Source: an uncultured Lachnospiraceae bacterium (lineage in GTDB: Bacteria; Bacillota; Clostridia; Lachnospirales; Lachnospiraceae). From it: DNA of 64,000 nt. The stretch spans positions 1-64,000 of the forward strand of contig CAJUAA010000008.1 in assembly GCA_910584205.1 (NCBI GenBank). The letters run 5' to 3'. Numbering within the stretch: position 1 is the first letter of the stretch; every line of letters starts with the position of its first letter. The position numbers and the translations under genes are program-made. Below the pieces are notes generated by a model. That model was not told where the DNA came from. It was given only the letters and a program-made list of their open reading frames with translations, and did no database searches. Below, one piece after another: positions 27,756-35,876 of this stretch.

Positions 27756-28797
27756 GGATGTAGCAAAGCACGCCAATGTATCGATCTCCACGGTATCCAA
27801 TGTACTGAACGGGACAAAAGCGGTAAGCAGGCCGCTTCAGGAACGCGTCATGCGCGCAGTGGAAGAGCTGCACTACGAAGTAAATATGGTTGCCCGGGGG
27901 CTGAAAAGCGGCAGAACCAACACCATCGCCGTGATCGTATCTTCCATCACCAGCGTCTTCTTTCCGCCTCTCCTGAAAAGCATCCAGACAGCGGCCAATC
28001 AGAAGGGATATACCGTAAGCGTCTTTGGCACTTCCGGAGACATCAAGCGGGAACAGGAATATATACAGGCGCTCAAATCCCAGTGGATCGACGGGATTCT
28101 TCTCTCTTCCTGTGTCGATCCCGCCGATCAGAATATGACAGAGTATATTGATTCCCTCTCCTCCCTGCAGATCAACGGGCACGCCATCCCCCTGATCTGC
28201 CTGGAATCAACGGTCGGAAAAAAACTGGACGCCGTGGTGGTAGACGACAAGGAAGGGCTGTACACCGCAACCGGGCATCTGATCTCCCTGGGGCGCAGAA
28301 ACATCGCCTACATCGCCGCTCCCACTTCCTATTCCATGGGAAAATCCAGGCGCAGCGGTTTTCTGGCCGCTCTGAAAGACCATGAGATCCCCTGCAACCA
28401 ACGTTTGATCGTGGAGGGGGATTATTCGCCCATCAGCGGTTATCGCTGCATGCAGAGCCTGCTGCGCACAGGAGAACCCATCGACGCCGTAGCCGCCGGC
28501 AACGACCAGATGGCAATCGGCGCGATCCGCGCCATACTGGACGCGGGATACCGTATTCCGGACGACATTGCCGTGATCGGATACAACGACAATTTCCCCG
28601 CTTCTCTTGTGCAGCCGTCTCTTTCCACTATCCGCGTGCCCAAAGAAGAGATGGGGCAGATGGCTTTTGACCTGTTTCTCCGGCGCAGTCAGAATCCGGA
28701 GGCCTCCCGCATTCTGACCTGCTTAAACGGCCAGCTTATCATCCGCAATTCCACCGTTTCTTCGGCCGTTACCACCTGGATGCTCCAGGACTGGTAA
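27724..28797 (+). CDS. LacI-family transcriptional repressor of the inositol module
   Basis: A 357-residue LacI/GalR protein. The HTH and hinge are at residues 8-60 (IKDVAKHANVSISTVSNVLNG ... MVARGLKSGRTNTIAVIV), followed by a periplasmic-binding-protein-like effector domain that ends with a VKVP-like region (STIRVPKEEMGQMAF). It starts inside the last codons of iolO. Its two probable operators lie at the divergent promoters around 26749-26890. The natural inducer is probably an inositol or a pathway ketone, which is not proven by sequence. Confidence 0.92.
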   Translation: MPNETKPIGIKDVAKHANVSISTVSNVLNGTKAVSRPLQERVMRAVEELHYEVNMVARGLKSGRTNTIAVIVSSITSVFFPPLLKSIQTAANQKGYTVSVFGTSGDIKREQEYIQALKSQWIDGILLSSCVDPADQNMTEYIDSLSSLQINGHAIPLICLESTVGKKLDAVVVDDKEGLYTATGHLISLGRRNIAYIAAPTSYSMGKSRRSGFLAALKDHEIPCNQRLIVEGDYSPISGYRCMQSLLRTGEPIDAVAAGNDQMAIGAIRAILDAGYRIPDDIAVIGYNDNFPASLVQPSLSTIRVPKEEMGQMAFDLFLRRSQNPEASRILTCLNGQLIIRNSTVSSAVTTWMLQDW

Positions 28798-28823
28798 CAC
28801 ACACAGGCACGGGCCGCTGCAGA

Positions 28824-28850
28824 GGGGGTGCCGCGAAACGCAGCACCCCC
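28824..28850. terminator. Shared hairpin between lacI and the transketolase genes
   Basis: GGGGGTGC and GCACCCCC pair around an 11-base loop between two convergent genes. A T-run is present only some distance away on the plus strand (TTCTGTTTTTTT), so its efficiency as an intrinsic terminator is uncertain. Confidence 0.6.
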
Positions 28851-28857
28851 GGTTCTG

Positions 28858-29838
28858 TTACCTGTTCTGTTTTTTTACCGTCTTCTTTCGAACCGCTTCC
28901 CTCGTCTTCTCAGCCAGATGAGCCGCTGTCAGCCCAAAACGCTCCTCCAGATAGTCCTGCGGCCCCACTTCGCCGAACTCGTCCTCCACCGCAACGTATT
29001 CTACGGGAATCGGGCACCTTCTGCCGAGCACCTCCGAAACCGCGCTGTACAAACCGCCGATTTTATTATGGTTCTCCGCAGTCACTGCCGCTCCCGTCCG
29101 CTCTGCATAAGCAGCCACCAGCTCTTCATCCAGCGGTTTTACGGTAAAGAGATCCACGACCGCAATCCGTATCCCCTCTCTTTCCAGTATTTCTGCCGCT
29201 TCCAAAGCCTTTGCCACCATGAGGCCGCAGGCAAATATCACCGCGTCCTGCCCTTTTTCCGTCACGACAATTCCTTTCCCGATCTCCGGGCGGACGCCTT
29301 TTTCATACACTTTCGGGCTGCTTTTCCGCCCCACCCGGAGATACTTGACCCCCGGAAGGTCCACGCACTGCGGCAAAACGCCCTCCAGCATGGCCTCATC
29401 GGTTATGTCGAACACATACGCGCCCGGAATCGCACGATACAGCGCCATATCTTCAAACGGCATGTGCGTGCCTCCGTTAAAGGCGGCGCAGACGCCGGGG
29501 TCCGTCCCGATGACCGTCACAGAATTGCCCGCATAACCGCCTGACAGGAAAATCTGGTCGTAGCAGCGGCGGGATGCGAAGCATCCAAAGGTATGTACAA
29601 TCGGCTTCCATCCGACAGCGGACATTCCGGCGGCGATCCCGATCATATTCGCTTCCGCGATTCCGCAGTTGACCGCCCGGTCCGGATGTTCTCCGGCCCA
29701 TCCTGCCATATTGATGCATCCCATCAGGTCTGCATCCAGATATACAACGTCCGGGTCCGCTTCCGCAAGACGCTGTATGGTTTCACCCAGCACTTCTTTG
29801 AACGCCCGGCCGTTCTCACCATCATATATCACTTTCAT
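28858..29838 (-). CDS. Transketolase, C-terminal subunit (pyrimidine-binding and C-terminal domains)
   Basis: The second half of a split transketolase, 326 residues. The pyrimidine-binding domain (residues 12-175) includes the catalytic glutamate region NCGIAEANMIGIAAGMS and the HTFGCFASRRCYDQI segment. A transketolase C-terminal domain follows (VIFACGLMVAKALEAAEIL ... AVVDLFTVKPLDEEL). It lies 58 bases below the N-terminal subunit and must pair with it. Split transketolases of this type often have a dedicated catabolic role; the donor ketose here is unknown. Confidence 0.92.
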   Translation of the reverse strand: MKVIYDGENGRAFKEVLGETIQRLAEADPDVVYLDADLMGCINMAGWAGEHPDRAVNCGIAEANMIGIAAGMSAVGWKPIVHTFGCFASRRCYDQIFLSGGYAGNSVTVIGTDPGVCAAFNGGTHMPFEDMALYRAIPGAYVFDITDEAMLEGVLPQCVDLPGVKYLRVGRKSSPKVYEKGVRPEIGKGIVVTEKGQDAVIFACGLMVAKALEAAEILEREGIRIAVVDLFTVKPLDEELVAAYAERTGAAVTAENHNKIGGLYSAVSEVLGRRCPIPVEYVAVEDEFGEVGPQDYLEERFGLTAAHLAEKTREAVRKKTVKKQNR

Positions 29839-29896
29839 CTGTCCATTCTCCTGTTTTACGTTCCGCTTTTTCTCGGTTACCGTCCGTTGTTTTTCG

Positions 29897-30727
29897 TCAG
29901 TCTTCCAGTTTCTCTTTCAGCCCCCTGATCCATCGGTCGCAGGTTTCCTCCGACACGGTCATGGAATGGTTCCCCATGGTACGCTCCACTTCCTCAATTC
30001 CTTTCCCTTTTACCGTATCCAGGATCACAGCCAGCGGTTTCTCCCCGGATGCCCCGGTCAGGACGTCATACAGCTGTCCTGCCTCGTGCCCGTCAACGCG
30101 GACCGCATCGAATCCGAAAGCCTCGAATTTTTTCCGCAGATCGCCGGTGTCCAGAACGTCTTTCGTATAACCGTCCAGCTGCTTCTTGTTATGGTCAATC
30201 AGCCAGACCAGATTCGTTATTTTTTTCGCCGCGGTAAACATGGCCGCTTCCCATACCTGCCCTTCGTCCGCCTCACCGTCGCCGACGATCAGATAGGTCC
30301 TGCAGTTTCTGCCCTTCAGGCGGTCCCCCATGGCCATGCCGACCGCAAGAGAAGTTCCCTGTCCGAGAGACCCCGTCGTCATGTCGATTCCCGGTGTTTT
30401 CTTCCGGTCACAGTGACTGGGAAAATTTGTTCCGGGCCGGTTCAGCGTCCGGATTTCGTCATATGGGAAAAATCCTTTCAGCCCCAATGCCGCATAGACC
30501 GCAGGGCCCGCGTGCCCTTTGGAACATACCAGCTTGTCCCGCTCCTCCATCTTCGGATTCTTCGGGTCATAGTTCATGACAGCTCCATACAGGACCGCCA
30601 GCACGTCCGCCACGCTGAGAGAACCGCCCACATGGCCGAATCCCCGCGCCCCGAACTCTTCTACCGCGCCGATTCTGATCTTCAGCGCAAACTGCTGCAA
30701 TTCTTGTTTCCTCCTGTCATCCAGCAT
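29897..30727 (-). CDS. Transketolase, N-terminal subunit (TPP-binding domain)
   Basis: The first half of a split transketolase, 276 residues. The diphosphate-binding motif is VGDGEADEGQVWEAAMF, ending with ... LVWLIDHNK. Other family marks are GFGHVGGSLSVADVLAVLY and the SKGHAGPAVYAAL histidine, and MTTGSLGQGTSLAVGMA. It follows larA and precedes the C-terminal subunit in a five-gene operon with GAPDH and PGK, so it may feed or drain glyceraldehyde-3-phosphate. Confidence 0.92.
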   Translation of the reverse strand: MLDDRRKQELQQFALKIRIGAVEEFGARGFGHVGGSLSVADVLAVLYGAVMNYDPKNPKMEERDKLVCSKGHAGPAVYAALGLKGFFPYDEIRTLNRPGTNFPSHCDRKKTPGIDMTTGSLGQGTSLAVGMAMGDRLKGRNCRTYLIVGDGEADEGQVWEAAMFTAAKKITNLVWLIDHNKKQLDGYTKDVLDTGDLRKKFEAFGFDAVRVDGHEAGQLYDVLTGASGEKPLAVILDTVKGKGIEEVERTMGNHSMTVSEETCDRWIRGLKEKLED

Positions 30728-30798
30728 ATCCTCTGCCCCTCTCCTTTCTCTGTGCCGCAGCCTGTGCGCGCCGCTCTTTTCCGCACTGTTTCATACCC

Positions 30799-32055
30799 TC
30801 AGCCCTCCCGGCAAAGCTTTGGAAGCGTGGAGCCCCCGTACGGCATGACGATCACCGATGCATCCGGTCCGCAGGTCCTCATGGCGTCATCAAAGGCGTC
30901 CTGAACATTCCCATATGGTTTCATAAACAGCCTTTCCACAAGATCCGGCGGCAGCTCCGACACCAGGCTGATATTGGCGCGGGCAAGCACCATGGCGATC
31001 GCCGCCGCCTTGTGGCCGCCCAGCCGGAACTCTTTCTGAATTCTCTCGATCAGCTCCTCCGGTTTCCCCGCCTCCGTCATCCATTCCTCAAAGGTTTCTT
31101 CTCCCAGGCCTTCCCTGCAGGAACCCACAAGGATCACCATGCCTCCATCCCGTACGGCATGGGCCGCATTGTCCAGAGCCTTCTGTGTCTGATACAGATT
31201 CACGTCCTTCGGAGCGCCCCCCTGGGACGCGATGACGATATCCGCCTGTTTCCGGATCTTTTTCTGATACAGCCGGTCCAGAAAGGCGCAGCCTTCCCGA
31301 TGGGCTTCGATCAGGTCCCCCGCCGCCGCAAAGACAATTTCCTTCTGTTCATCCAGCACCACATTCAGGATAAAATCCACACCGCACACTTTTGCCGCCT
31401 CCTCAATGTCGTTTCTGAGCGGATTTGTGCTGATATTTCCCGCACATGCGGACGGATTCACCATCATCCTGTGATTGGCCTGGATCGCCGCCCTTGTGGA
31501 CACGCCCGGCATGACCGCTTTTGCACCGCCGGAATATCCCGCAAAGTAATGGTACTCAATATTTCCAAGACAGATCCGGCGGTCCGCCTCTGCCACAACG
31601 CGCGTAATTTCCACCGGCGTCCCCTGTGCCGTCTTTCCCATACATACACAGTCCAGAGGATCGGAATCCACACAGCGGACACGGGAATATACCTCCTCTC
31701 CCGCCAGCCGTTTCTTCTCCTCTTCCGTATGGCGCCTGTGGCTTCCAAGGGCAAAGACCACCGTAATCTGCTCTTCTTTTACGCCGGCTTCACAGAGTTC
31801 CTCCAGCACCGCCGGAAGGACGACAGCCGAAGGCATGGGCCTCGTCACATCACTGGTAATCAGTACAATCTTTTCTCCCGGCTTTACTATCTGTCCAAGA
31901 CGCGGGCTTCCCGTGGGAGACCGCAGCGCCCTGCGCACTTCCGCCGCTCCTTTCAGGCCATATGACACCTCGTTCGGCATCAGAATATCCTGTATGTTTT
32001 TTTCCGGAATCTCAACCTCCTGTACCGTCTTCCCCATTCCAAGTTTTAGAATCAT
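30799..32055 (-). CDS. LarA-family nickel-dependent 2-hydroxyacid racemase/epimerase
   Basis: A 418-residue LarA homologue. The expected active-site features are visible: ALGSHRRHT (first catalytic histidine region), EYHYFAGYSGGAKAVMPG (second histidine and the lysine that bonds the nickel-pincer cofactor) and NHRMM (nickel-ligand histidine). LarA homologues act on lactate, malate, gluconate and other 2-hydroxyacids; the operon suggests a sugar-acid substrate, which is inference. Its ATG overlaps the pgk stop by 4 bases. Genes for cofactor synthesis (larB, larC, larE) are not in the window. Confidence 0.85.
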   Translation of the reverse strand: MILKLGMGKTVQEVEIPEKNIQDILMPNEVSYGLKGAAEVRRALRSPTGSPRLGQIVKPGEKIVLITSDVTRPMPSAVVLPAVLEELCEAGVKEEQITVVFALGSHRRHTEEEKKRLAGEEVYSRVRCVDSDPLDCVCMGKTAQGTPVEITRVVAEADRRICLGNIEYHYFAGYSGGAKAVMPGVSTRAAIQANHRMMVNPSACAGNISTNPLRNDIEEAAKVCGVDFILNVVLDEQKEIVFAAAGDLIEAHREGCAFLDRLYQKKIRKQADIVIASQGGAPKDVNLYQTQKALDNAAHAVRDGGMVILVGSCREGLGEETFEEWMTEAGKPEELIERIQKEFRLGGHKAAAIAMVLARANISLVSELPPDLVERLFMKPYGNVQDAFDDAMRTCGPDASVIVMPYGGSTLPKLCREG

Positions 32056-33323
32056 GTGTTCTCCCTCAACAGATTTTTCCGAATGGCGGCTCCATGGCGC
32101 AGCGCTTTTACCACCGGAAGCTCTTCTCCGGTCAGAAAACGGATCAGCGCCCCTCCGCCGGTGCAAATATAAGAAACCGCATCTGTCTTCTTATATTTTG
32201 CGGCAGCGGCAATGCTGTCGCCCCCTCCAACCACAGTGTAAGCCTTTGTGTCTCCAAGGGCCTCCCATACCAATCTGGTTCCGGCCTCTGTGGCATCTTC
32301 TTCAAAAATACCCATAGGGCCGTTTACAAATACGGTCCTCGAACTGCAGATGCAGTCACCATACGCCTGCGCCGTCTCTGTTCCGATATCCGCCACACCT
32401 GCCGACAGGGGAATCTCGCCTGCCTTTGCTTCCCTGCGCATGCCGTTTTCCGTATACGCCACGTCCACAGGCAGAATGATCTTTTCCTGATACCGCGCAT
32501 AAATCCCTTTTGCTTTTTCGATATAATCTCCATAATTTGACCGCATGATAAAATCCATGCTTTTTCTGCCGATCTCTTCTCCTTTTGCCGCCAGAAGAAT
32601 ATTGGCCACCAGCCCGCCCGTCAGAATGCGGTCCGCGGTCCCGGCCTTCAGCACCGTCTCCATCATCAGAAACGCATCTGCGATTTTGGCGCCTCCCAGC
32701 ACAAATGTACATGGGCGTCCGGGATGTTCCATCAGCTCGGATACCACACAGTATTCTTTCTCAAAAAGCCTTCCCATGGCAGACGGCAGCACCTGTTCAA
32801 AGCCGCAGAGGGAGGGCTGGTCTCTGTGAGCCGCCGCAAACGCGTCGCACACATACAGGTCCGCCAGCGGCGCCAGCGTCCGGACCAGAAGTGTCTGCGC
32901 CTGCCTGCTGTGCGGAAGCCGAAGTTTCTGCTCGAATAACGTCTGTTCTTCCGAGACATACCGTACGTTGTCCAGCAGGAGGATCTCGCCCGCCTTCAGC
33001 CCTTTGATCCTCTCAATGGCCGCCGGACCGCACACATCCGGCAGAAACTGCACTTCTTTTCCTGTCAGTTCAGACAGCACCCCGGCATGGGGCTTTGTTG
33101 TGTAAAAATTCTTATATTCAATGTCGCTTCCCTGATGAGCCAGAAGCACCAGCTTCGCCCCTCGGTCCGAAAGTTCCTTTACGGTCGGGACGCACGCCTG
33201 GATTCTTGCGGTGCTCTTCAGTGTTCCCGTTTCGCGGTCTACCGGCTGGTTGATATCGATCCTGCACAAAACCGTCCGGTCCTTTACATCAAATTCATCG
33301 ATTGTCCGAATCCCAAATCGCAT
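32052..33323 (-). CDS. pgk: Phosphoglycerate kinase of archaeal type
   Basis: A 423-residue PGK that is closer in pattern to methanogen and other archaeal enzymes than to normal bacterial PGK. Examples are TVLCRIDINQPVD near residue 20, ILLLDNVRYVSEEQ, ADLYVCDAFAAAHRDQPSL, FVLGGAKIADAF and a terminal VVGGGDSIAAAAKY. The nucleotide-binding glycines and the arginine region are kept, so activity is likely. Acid products other than 3-phosphoglycerate are conceivable in this operon. GGAAAGGAGG precedes the start at 33323. It is the second gene after the archaeal-type GAPDH. Confidence 0.9.
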   Translation of the reverse strand: MRFGIRTIDEFDVKDRTVLCRIDINQPVDRETGTLKSTARIQACVPTVKELSDRGAKLVLLAHQGSDIEYKNFYTTKPHAGVLSELTGKEVQFLPDVCGPAAIERIKGLKAGEILLLDNVRYVSEEQTLFEQKLRLPHSRQAQTLLVRTLAPLADLYVCDAFAAAHRDQPSLCGFEQVLPSAMGRLFEKEYCVVSELMEHPGRPCTFVLGGAKIADAFLMMETVLKAGTADRILTGGLVANILLAAKGEEIGRKSMDFIMRSNYGDYIEKAKGIYARYQEKIILPVDVAYTENGMRREAKAGEIPLSAGVADIGTETAQAYGDCICSSRTVFVNGPMGIFEEDATEAGTRLVWEALGDTKAYTVVGGGDSIAAAAKYKKTDAVSYICTGGGALIRFLTGEELPVVKALRHGAAIRKNLLRENT

Positions 33324-33397
33324 TCTGTTCGATCCTCCTTTCCAGGGGAAGAGAATCCTGTCTGCCGGATTTTCTTCCCCAACCTTTCAAAGTCCCG

Positions 33398-34432
33398 TCA
33401 ACGCTTCTTAAAACATCCGATCTTCAGATATTCATTTGTCTTCGCCGTTGCCTCTGCGCCGGTCTTCTGCATGCTGCATGCCGCGCGGATTCCGTCCATG
33501 GTCTCAGGAATGGTAACGCTTTCCTGCGGAATATGGACCGCGAACATAATGTCGTCCCCGCTCTCCACGATGCTGTCCTCCCAAAGTCCGATTTCGTACA
33601 TATCCCCTCTCGGATTGCCCAGATCCCGCGCATACTTGAACAGGGACGCATTTCCAAGGAAACCGTCGTCTATGCGTACGACGCGGATACGGGGATGCTT
33701 TTCAAACGCCTCCAGCGCCATCTCTTTTGTAATCTTCTTCTTTCCCGAAGCAACCACCGTGATGATGTGCCCATGGGTGACCGGCGTATGGACCAGAATG
33801 CCCGTCGCCTTTACATGGGGCATGATCGTCATCAGATCCAGCGCCTGGTGGGACGGAGCCTTGTCCATCTGCAGCGCGTTGGTCAGCCCTCTGTGATAAT
33901 CACCCGGATCTGCCACCCGGCGGATAATCGTGATCGCCACCCGGTCCAGGCCATACGCCCGGTCCAGACAGTCGGCCGCACGGATCAAACCTGTCGTATT
34001 GCAACTCGTAAGCTTCAGGTAGTCTTTCCCCACCCCTTTTTCATAGTTGGCGTATCCATGGAAAAATACGTCCGCCACAGAATTGCTCTCTCCGCCCTGG
34101 AAAATCGCCTTTACTCCCTTCGCCTTATACAGTTCTTTATTCTTCGCCCCGATTCCTCCGGGAGAAGAATCCAGCATGATATCCACCTTGTCGACCAGTT
34201 CTTCAAAGGTTCCGGATACCGGAATGCCCAGGGCGTCAAATCCGGACCTGTCCGCCCCCGCTACCAGATACAGATCGTACGGCATCCCTTTTTCATACAG
34301 GGCGCGGACGGCCAGCGTAGGCGCCAGATCCGCCACGCCCACCAGCTCCATATCGCCCTGCAAAGCGACTCCGTCAGCCAACCGCTGTCCGATGGTTCCA
34401 TACCCTGCCACACCGACTCTTATTTTGCTCAT
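33398..34432 (-). CDS. Type II (archaeal-type) glyceraldehyde-3-phosphate dehydrogenase
   Basis: A 344-residue phosphorylating GAPDH of the archaeal class. Marks are VGVAGYGTIGQRLADGV at the N-terminus, the catalytic cysteine in KLTSCNTTGLIRA, RRVADPGDYHRGL and VKATGILVHTPVTHGHI. The archaeal class often uses NADP+; no fingerprint that settles the cofactor was resolved. It leads the operon gap-pgk-larA-transketolase, has its own good promoter (34477-34505) and is divergent from deoR. Erythrose-4-phosphate or another phospho-aldehyde is a possible alternative substrate. Confidence 0.92.
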   Translation of the reverse strand: MSKIRVGVAGYGTIGQRLADGVALQGDMELVGVADLAPTLAVRALYEKGMPYDLYLVAGADRSGFDALGIPVSGTFEELVDKVDIMLDSSPGGIGAKNKELYKAKGVKAIFQGGESNSVADVFFHGYANYEKGVGKDYLKLTSCNTTGLIRAADCLDRAYGLDRVAITIIRRVADPGDYHRGLTNALQMDKAPSHQALDLMTIMPHVKATGILVHTPVTHGHIITVVASGKKKITKEMALEAFEKHPRIRVVRIDDGFLGNASLFKYARDLGNPRGDMYEIGLWEDSIVESGDDIMFAVHIPQESVTIPETMDGIRAACSMQKTGAEATAKTNEYLKIGCFKKR

Positions 34433-34476
34433 CCTTGTTCCTCCTGATTATATTTTGATAATATTTTTGTTAATTC

Positions 34477-34505
34477 ATTATAATTTATTTATTATATTTT
34501 GGCAA
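34477..34505 (-). promoter_or_regulatory. Promoter of the gap-pgk-larA-transketolase operon
   Basis: TTGCCA (34500-34505) and TATAAT (34477-34482) on the minus strand are separated by exactly 17 bases. AGGAGG lies just before the GAPDH start codon. Confidence 0.75.
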
Positions 34506-34520
34506 TCTTTTTTTCTGAAA

Positions 34521-34563
34521 TTTTCGAAAACAGTTGCAATTCTTTTTTTTAACTTGTTATAAT
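34521..34563 (+). promoter_or_regulatory. Promoter of deoR with a possible operator
   Basis: TTGCAA (34534-34539) and TATAAT (34558-34563) are 18 bases apart. The perfect palindrome TTTTCGAAAA (34521-34530) lies between the two divergent -35 elements and could serve both directions; linking it to the DeoR protein is inference. Confidence 0.6.
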
Positions 34564-34609
34564 GAATATGCCAATGCCGCATCTGCGATCAAAATACAGG
34601 AGAAAACTC

Positions 34610-35374
34610 ATGAGACTGAATCGGCTCAATGAAATGGAACAGTATATTATGGAAAAAGAAACCGTATCTCTGGAACATCTGGCAGAACATTTCCAGATTT
34701 CCATCAATACGGTACGAAGAGATTTAAATGAACTGCTGAAGCGGGGACGGATCAGTAAGGTATACGGCGGGGTCTCTGCCGTTTCTCAGGCAGCCCCCCT
34801 CCCCATGTCCGTCCGCTCCGCCAAAAATAATGATGCCAAGCAGAAGATCGGGCGGATTGCCGCGGAACTGATAAACGACGGAGACACCCTCTTTCTGGAT
34901 TCCGGTTCCACAGTCCTGTGCATGCTCCCGCATCTGGCATCCAGGAAAAACATCACCATCATCACCCATTCCTTAAGCGTCATGTGCGAAGCGTCCAAAT
35001 ATCCGTCGCTCCAGCTGATTTCTCTGGGCGGGCTTTACAATCATACCACTTCTTCTTTCGTAGGCATCTCCACGCTGGAAGCGCTTTCCTCCATCACACC
35101 GTGCGCGGCCTGCATGGCGGCCACCGGAGTGTCCCTGGAGCACGGCCTTACAAACACTACTTATTTTGAGGCCGAGATCAAGAGAAAGGTTGTGCAAAAC
35201 TGCGGCCGGGTCATCCTGATGGCCGACCACAGTAAATTTAATTATTCATCCACCATCTCTTTTTATCGCTTTGAGGATCTTTCCGCGGTTGTGACGGACA
35301 GACAGCCTCCAAAAGAATACATGGAAGCAGCGAAGCAGCATCATACCGCACTGCTTTATGAGGATTTCTCCTGA
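34610..35374 (+). CDS. DeoR-family transcriptional regulator
   Basis: A 254-residue sugar-pathway regulator. The N-terminal HTH is at residues 5-60 (VSLEHLAEHFQISINTVRRDLNEL and GRISKVYGGV). The C-terminal DeoR sensor domain includes IADGDTLFLDSGST-like IINDGDTLFLDSGST and later ILMADHSKFN. Such domains normally bind phosphorylated sugars, which fits control of the transketolase/GAPDH operon transcribed divergently. ATG at 34610 has AGGAG 8 bases upstream; the earlier ATG at 34562 overlaps the -10 box. Confidence 0.9.
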   Translation: MRLNRLNEMEQYIMEKETVSLEHLAEHFQISINTVRRDLNELLKRGRISKVYGGVSAVSQAAPLPMSVRSAKNNDAKQKIGRIAAELINDGDTLFLDSGSTVLCMLPHLASRKNITIITHSLSVMCEASKYPSLQLISLGGLYNHTTSSFVGISTLEALSSITPCAACMAATGVSLEHGLTNTTYFEAEIKRKVVQNCGRVILMADHSKFNYSSTISFYRFEDLSAVVTDRQPPKEYMEAAKQHHTALLYEDFS

Positions 35375-35450
35375 CACAGCAGCAAAGGGCAGCCTTGAAA
35401 CGAACACCCCTTTGATACAGGCTGTATATTTCGGCAAACCCATCCACGAC

Positions 35451-35478
35451 AAAAAACCCGGTGGAAAATTCCACCGGG
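35451..35478 (-). terminator. Terminator of the tRNA-Gln gene
   Basis: CCCGGTGGAA / TTCCACCGGG forms a 10-bp stem with a two-base turn at 35457-35478, followed on the minus strand by TTTTTT. It begins about 10 bases below the tRNA 3' end. Confidence 0.9.
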
Positions 35479-35487
35479 ACTTTGAAG

Positions 35488-35559
35488 CAGGGCTACAAGG
35501 ATTCGAACCTTGAAATGACGGAGTCAGAGTCCGTTGCCTTACCGTTTGGCGATAGCCCT
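35488..35559 (-). tRNA. tRNA-Gln (anticodon CTG)
   Basis: The minus strand folds into a 72-nt cloverleaf: acceptor AGGGCTA / TAGCCCT, a D arm with GGTAAGGC, anticodon stem ACGGA / TCCGT with the loop CTCTGAC (anticodon CTG), and T arm CAAGG-TTCGAAT-CCTTG. The discriminator base is G, as is usual for glutamine. CCA is not encoded. It reads CAG codons. Confidence 0.93.
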
Positions 35560-35577
35560 TCGTATTCAACGAATGTT

Positions 35578-35606
35578 ATTATACGCCATACCTCGCAAAA
35601 AAGCAA
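35578..35606 (-). promoter_or_regulatory. Promoter of tRNA-Gln
   Basis: TTGCTT (35601-35606) and TATAAT (35578-35583) on the minus strand with a 17-base spacer, ending about 18 bases before the tRNA 5' end. Confidence 0.8.
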
Positions 35607-35769
35607 GTACTTTTTTTATTTTTTCCAAAAAAATTTTTCCGAAAATTTGCAGCCGCCTGTTTCCCCTCCTTACGAGTCTCTTTCGCATTTCTTATGAATT
35701 TCTTTCGTAATTTTAGAAAACCTTTATCCCGACGATACACTTTCGTCACAATCTTCTGTTATGATAATA

Positions 35770-35876
35770 CTCGTAACAGGAACACATCAGTATTTCATTC
35801 ATAACACTTTAGGGGGCTCGAGAGAGTCCCCACTCCCTCGGATTGACAGGCTTCTGCGGATGCAGGAGTCTTTTTT
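35770..35876 (+). ncRNA. Possible small structured RNA ending in an intrinsic terminator
   Basis: The 370-base gap between tRNA-Gln and spoVT holds no credible gene. On the plus strand it contains an 8-bp hairpin with a GAGA tetraloop (35812-35831), then a 10-bp stem with a GGAT loop and a TTTTTT tail (35848-35876), a textbook terminator. The nearest plus-strand gene ends 470 bases upstream, so a short transcript starting near 35770 is a reasonable explanation. Only a weak -10 (TATGATAAT, 35760-35768) is visible. A second GNRA hairpin (GGGGACCC-GAAA-GGGTCCCC) follows at 35890-35909. Confidence 0.35.

Noticed and set aside
28858..30727. Split transketolase as part of a sulfoquinovose (sulfo-transketolase) pathway
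   Set aside because: That pathway also needs a sulfosugar isomerase and sulfoacetaldehyde enzymes, none of which is in the operon.
35488..35559. tRNA-Gln as the attachment site of a genomic island covering the sugar clusters
   Set aside because: No integrase and no direct repeat of the tRNA 3' end were found in the window.
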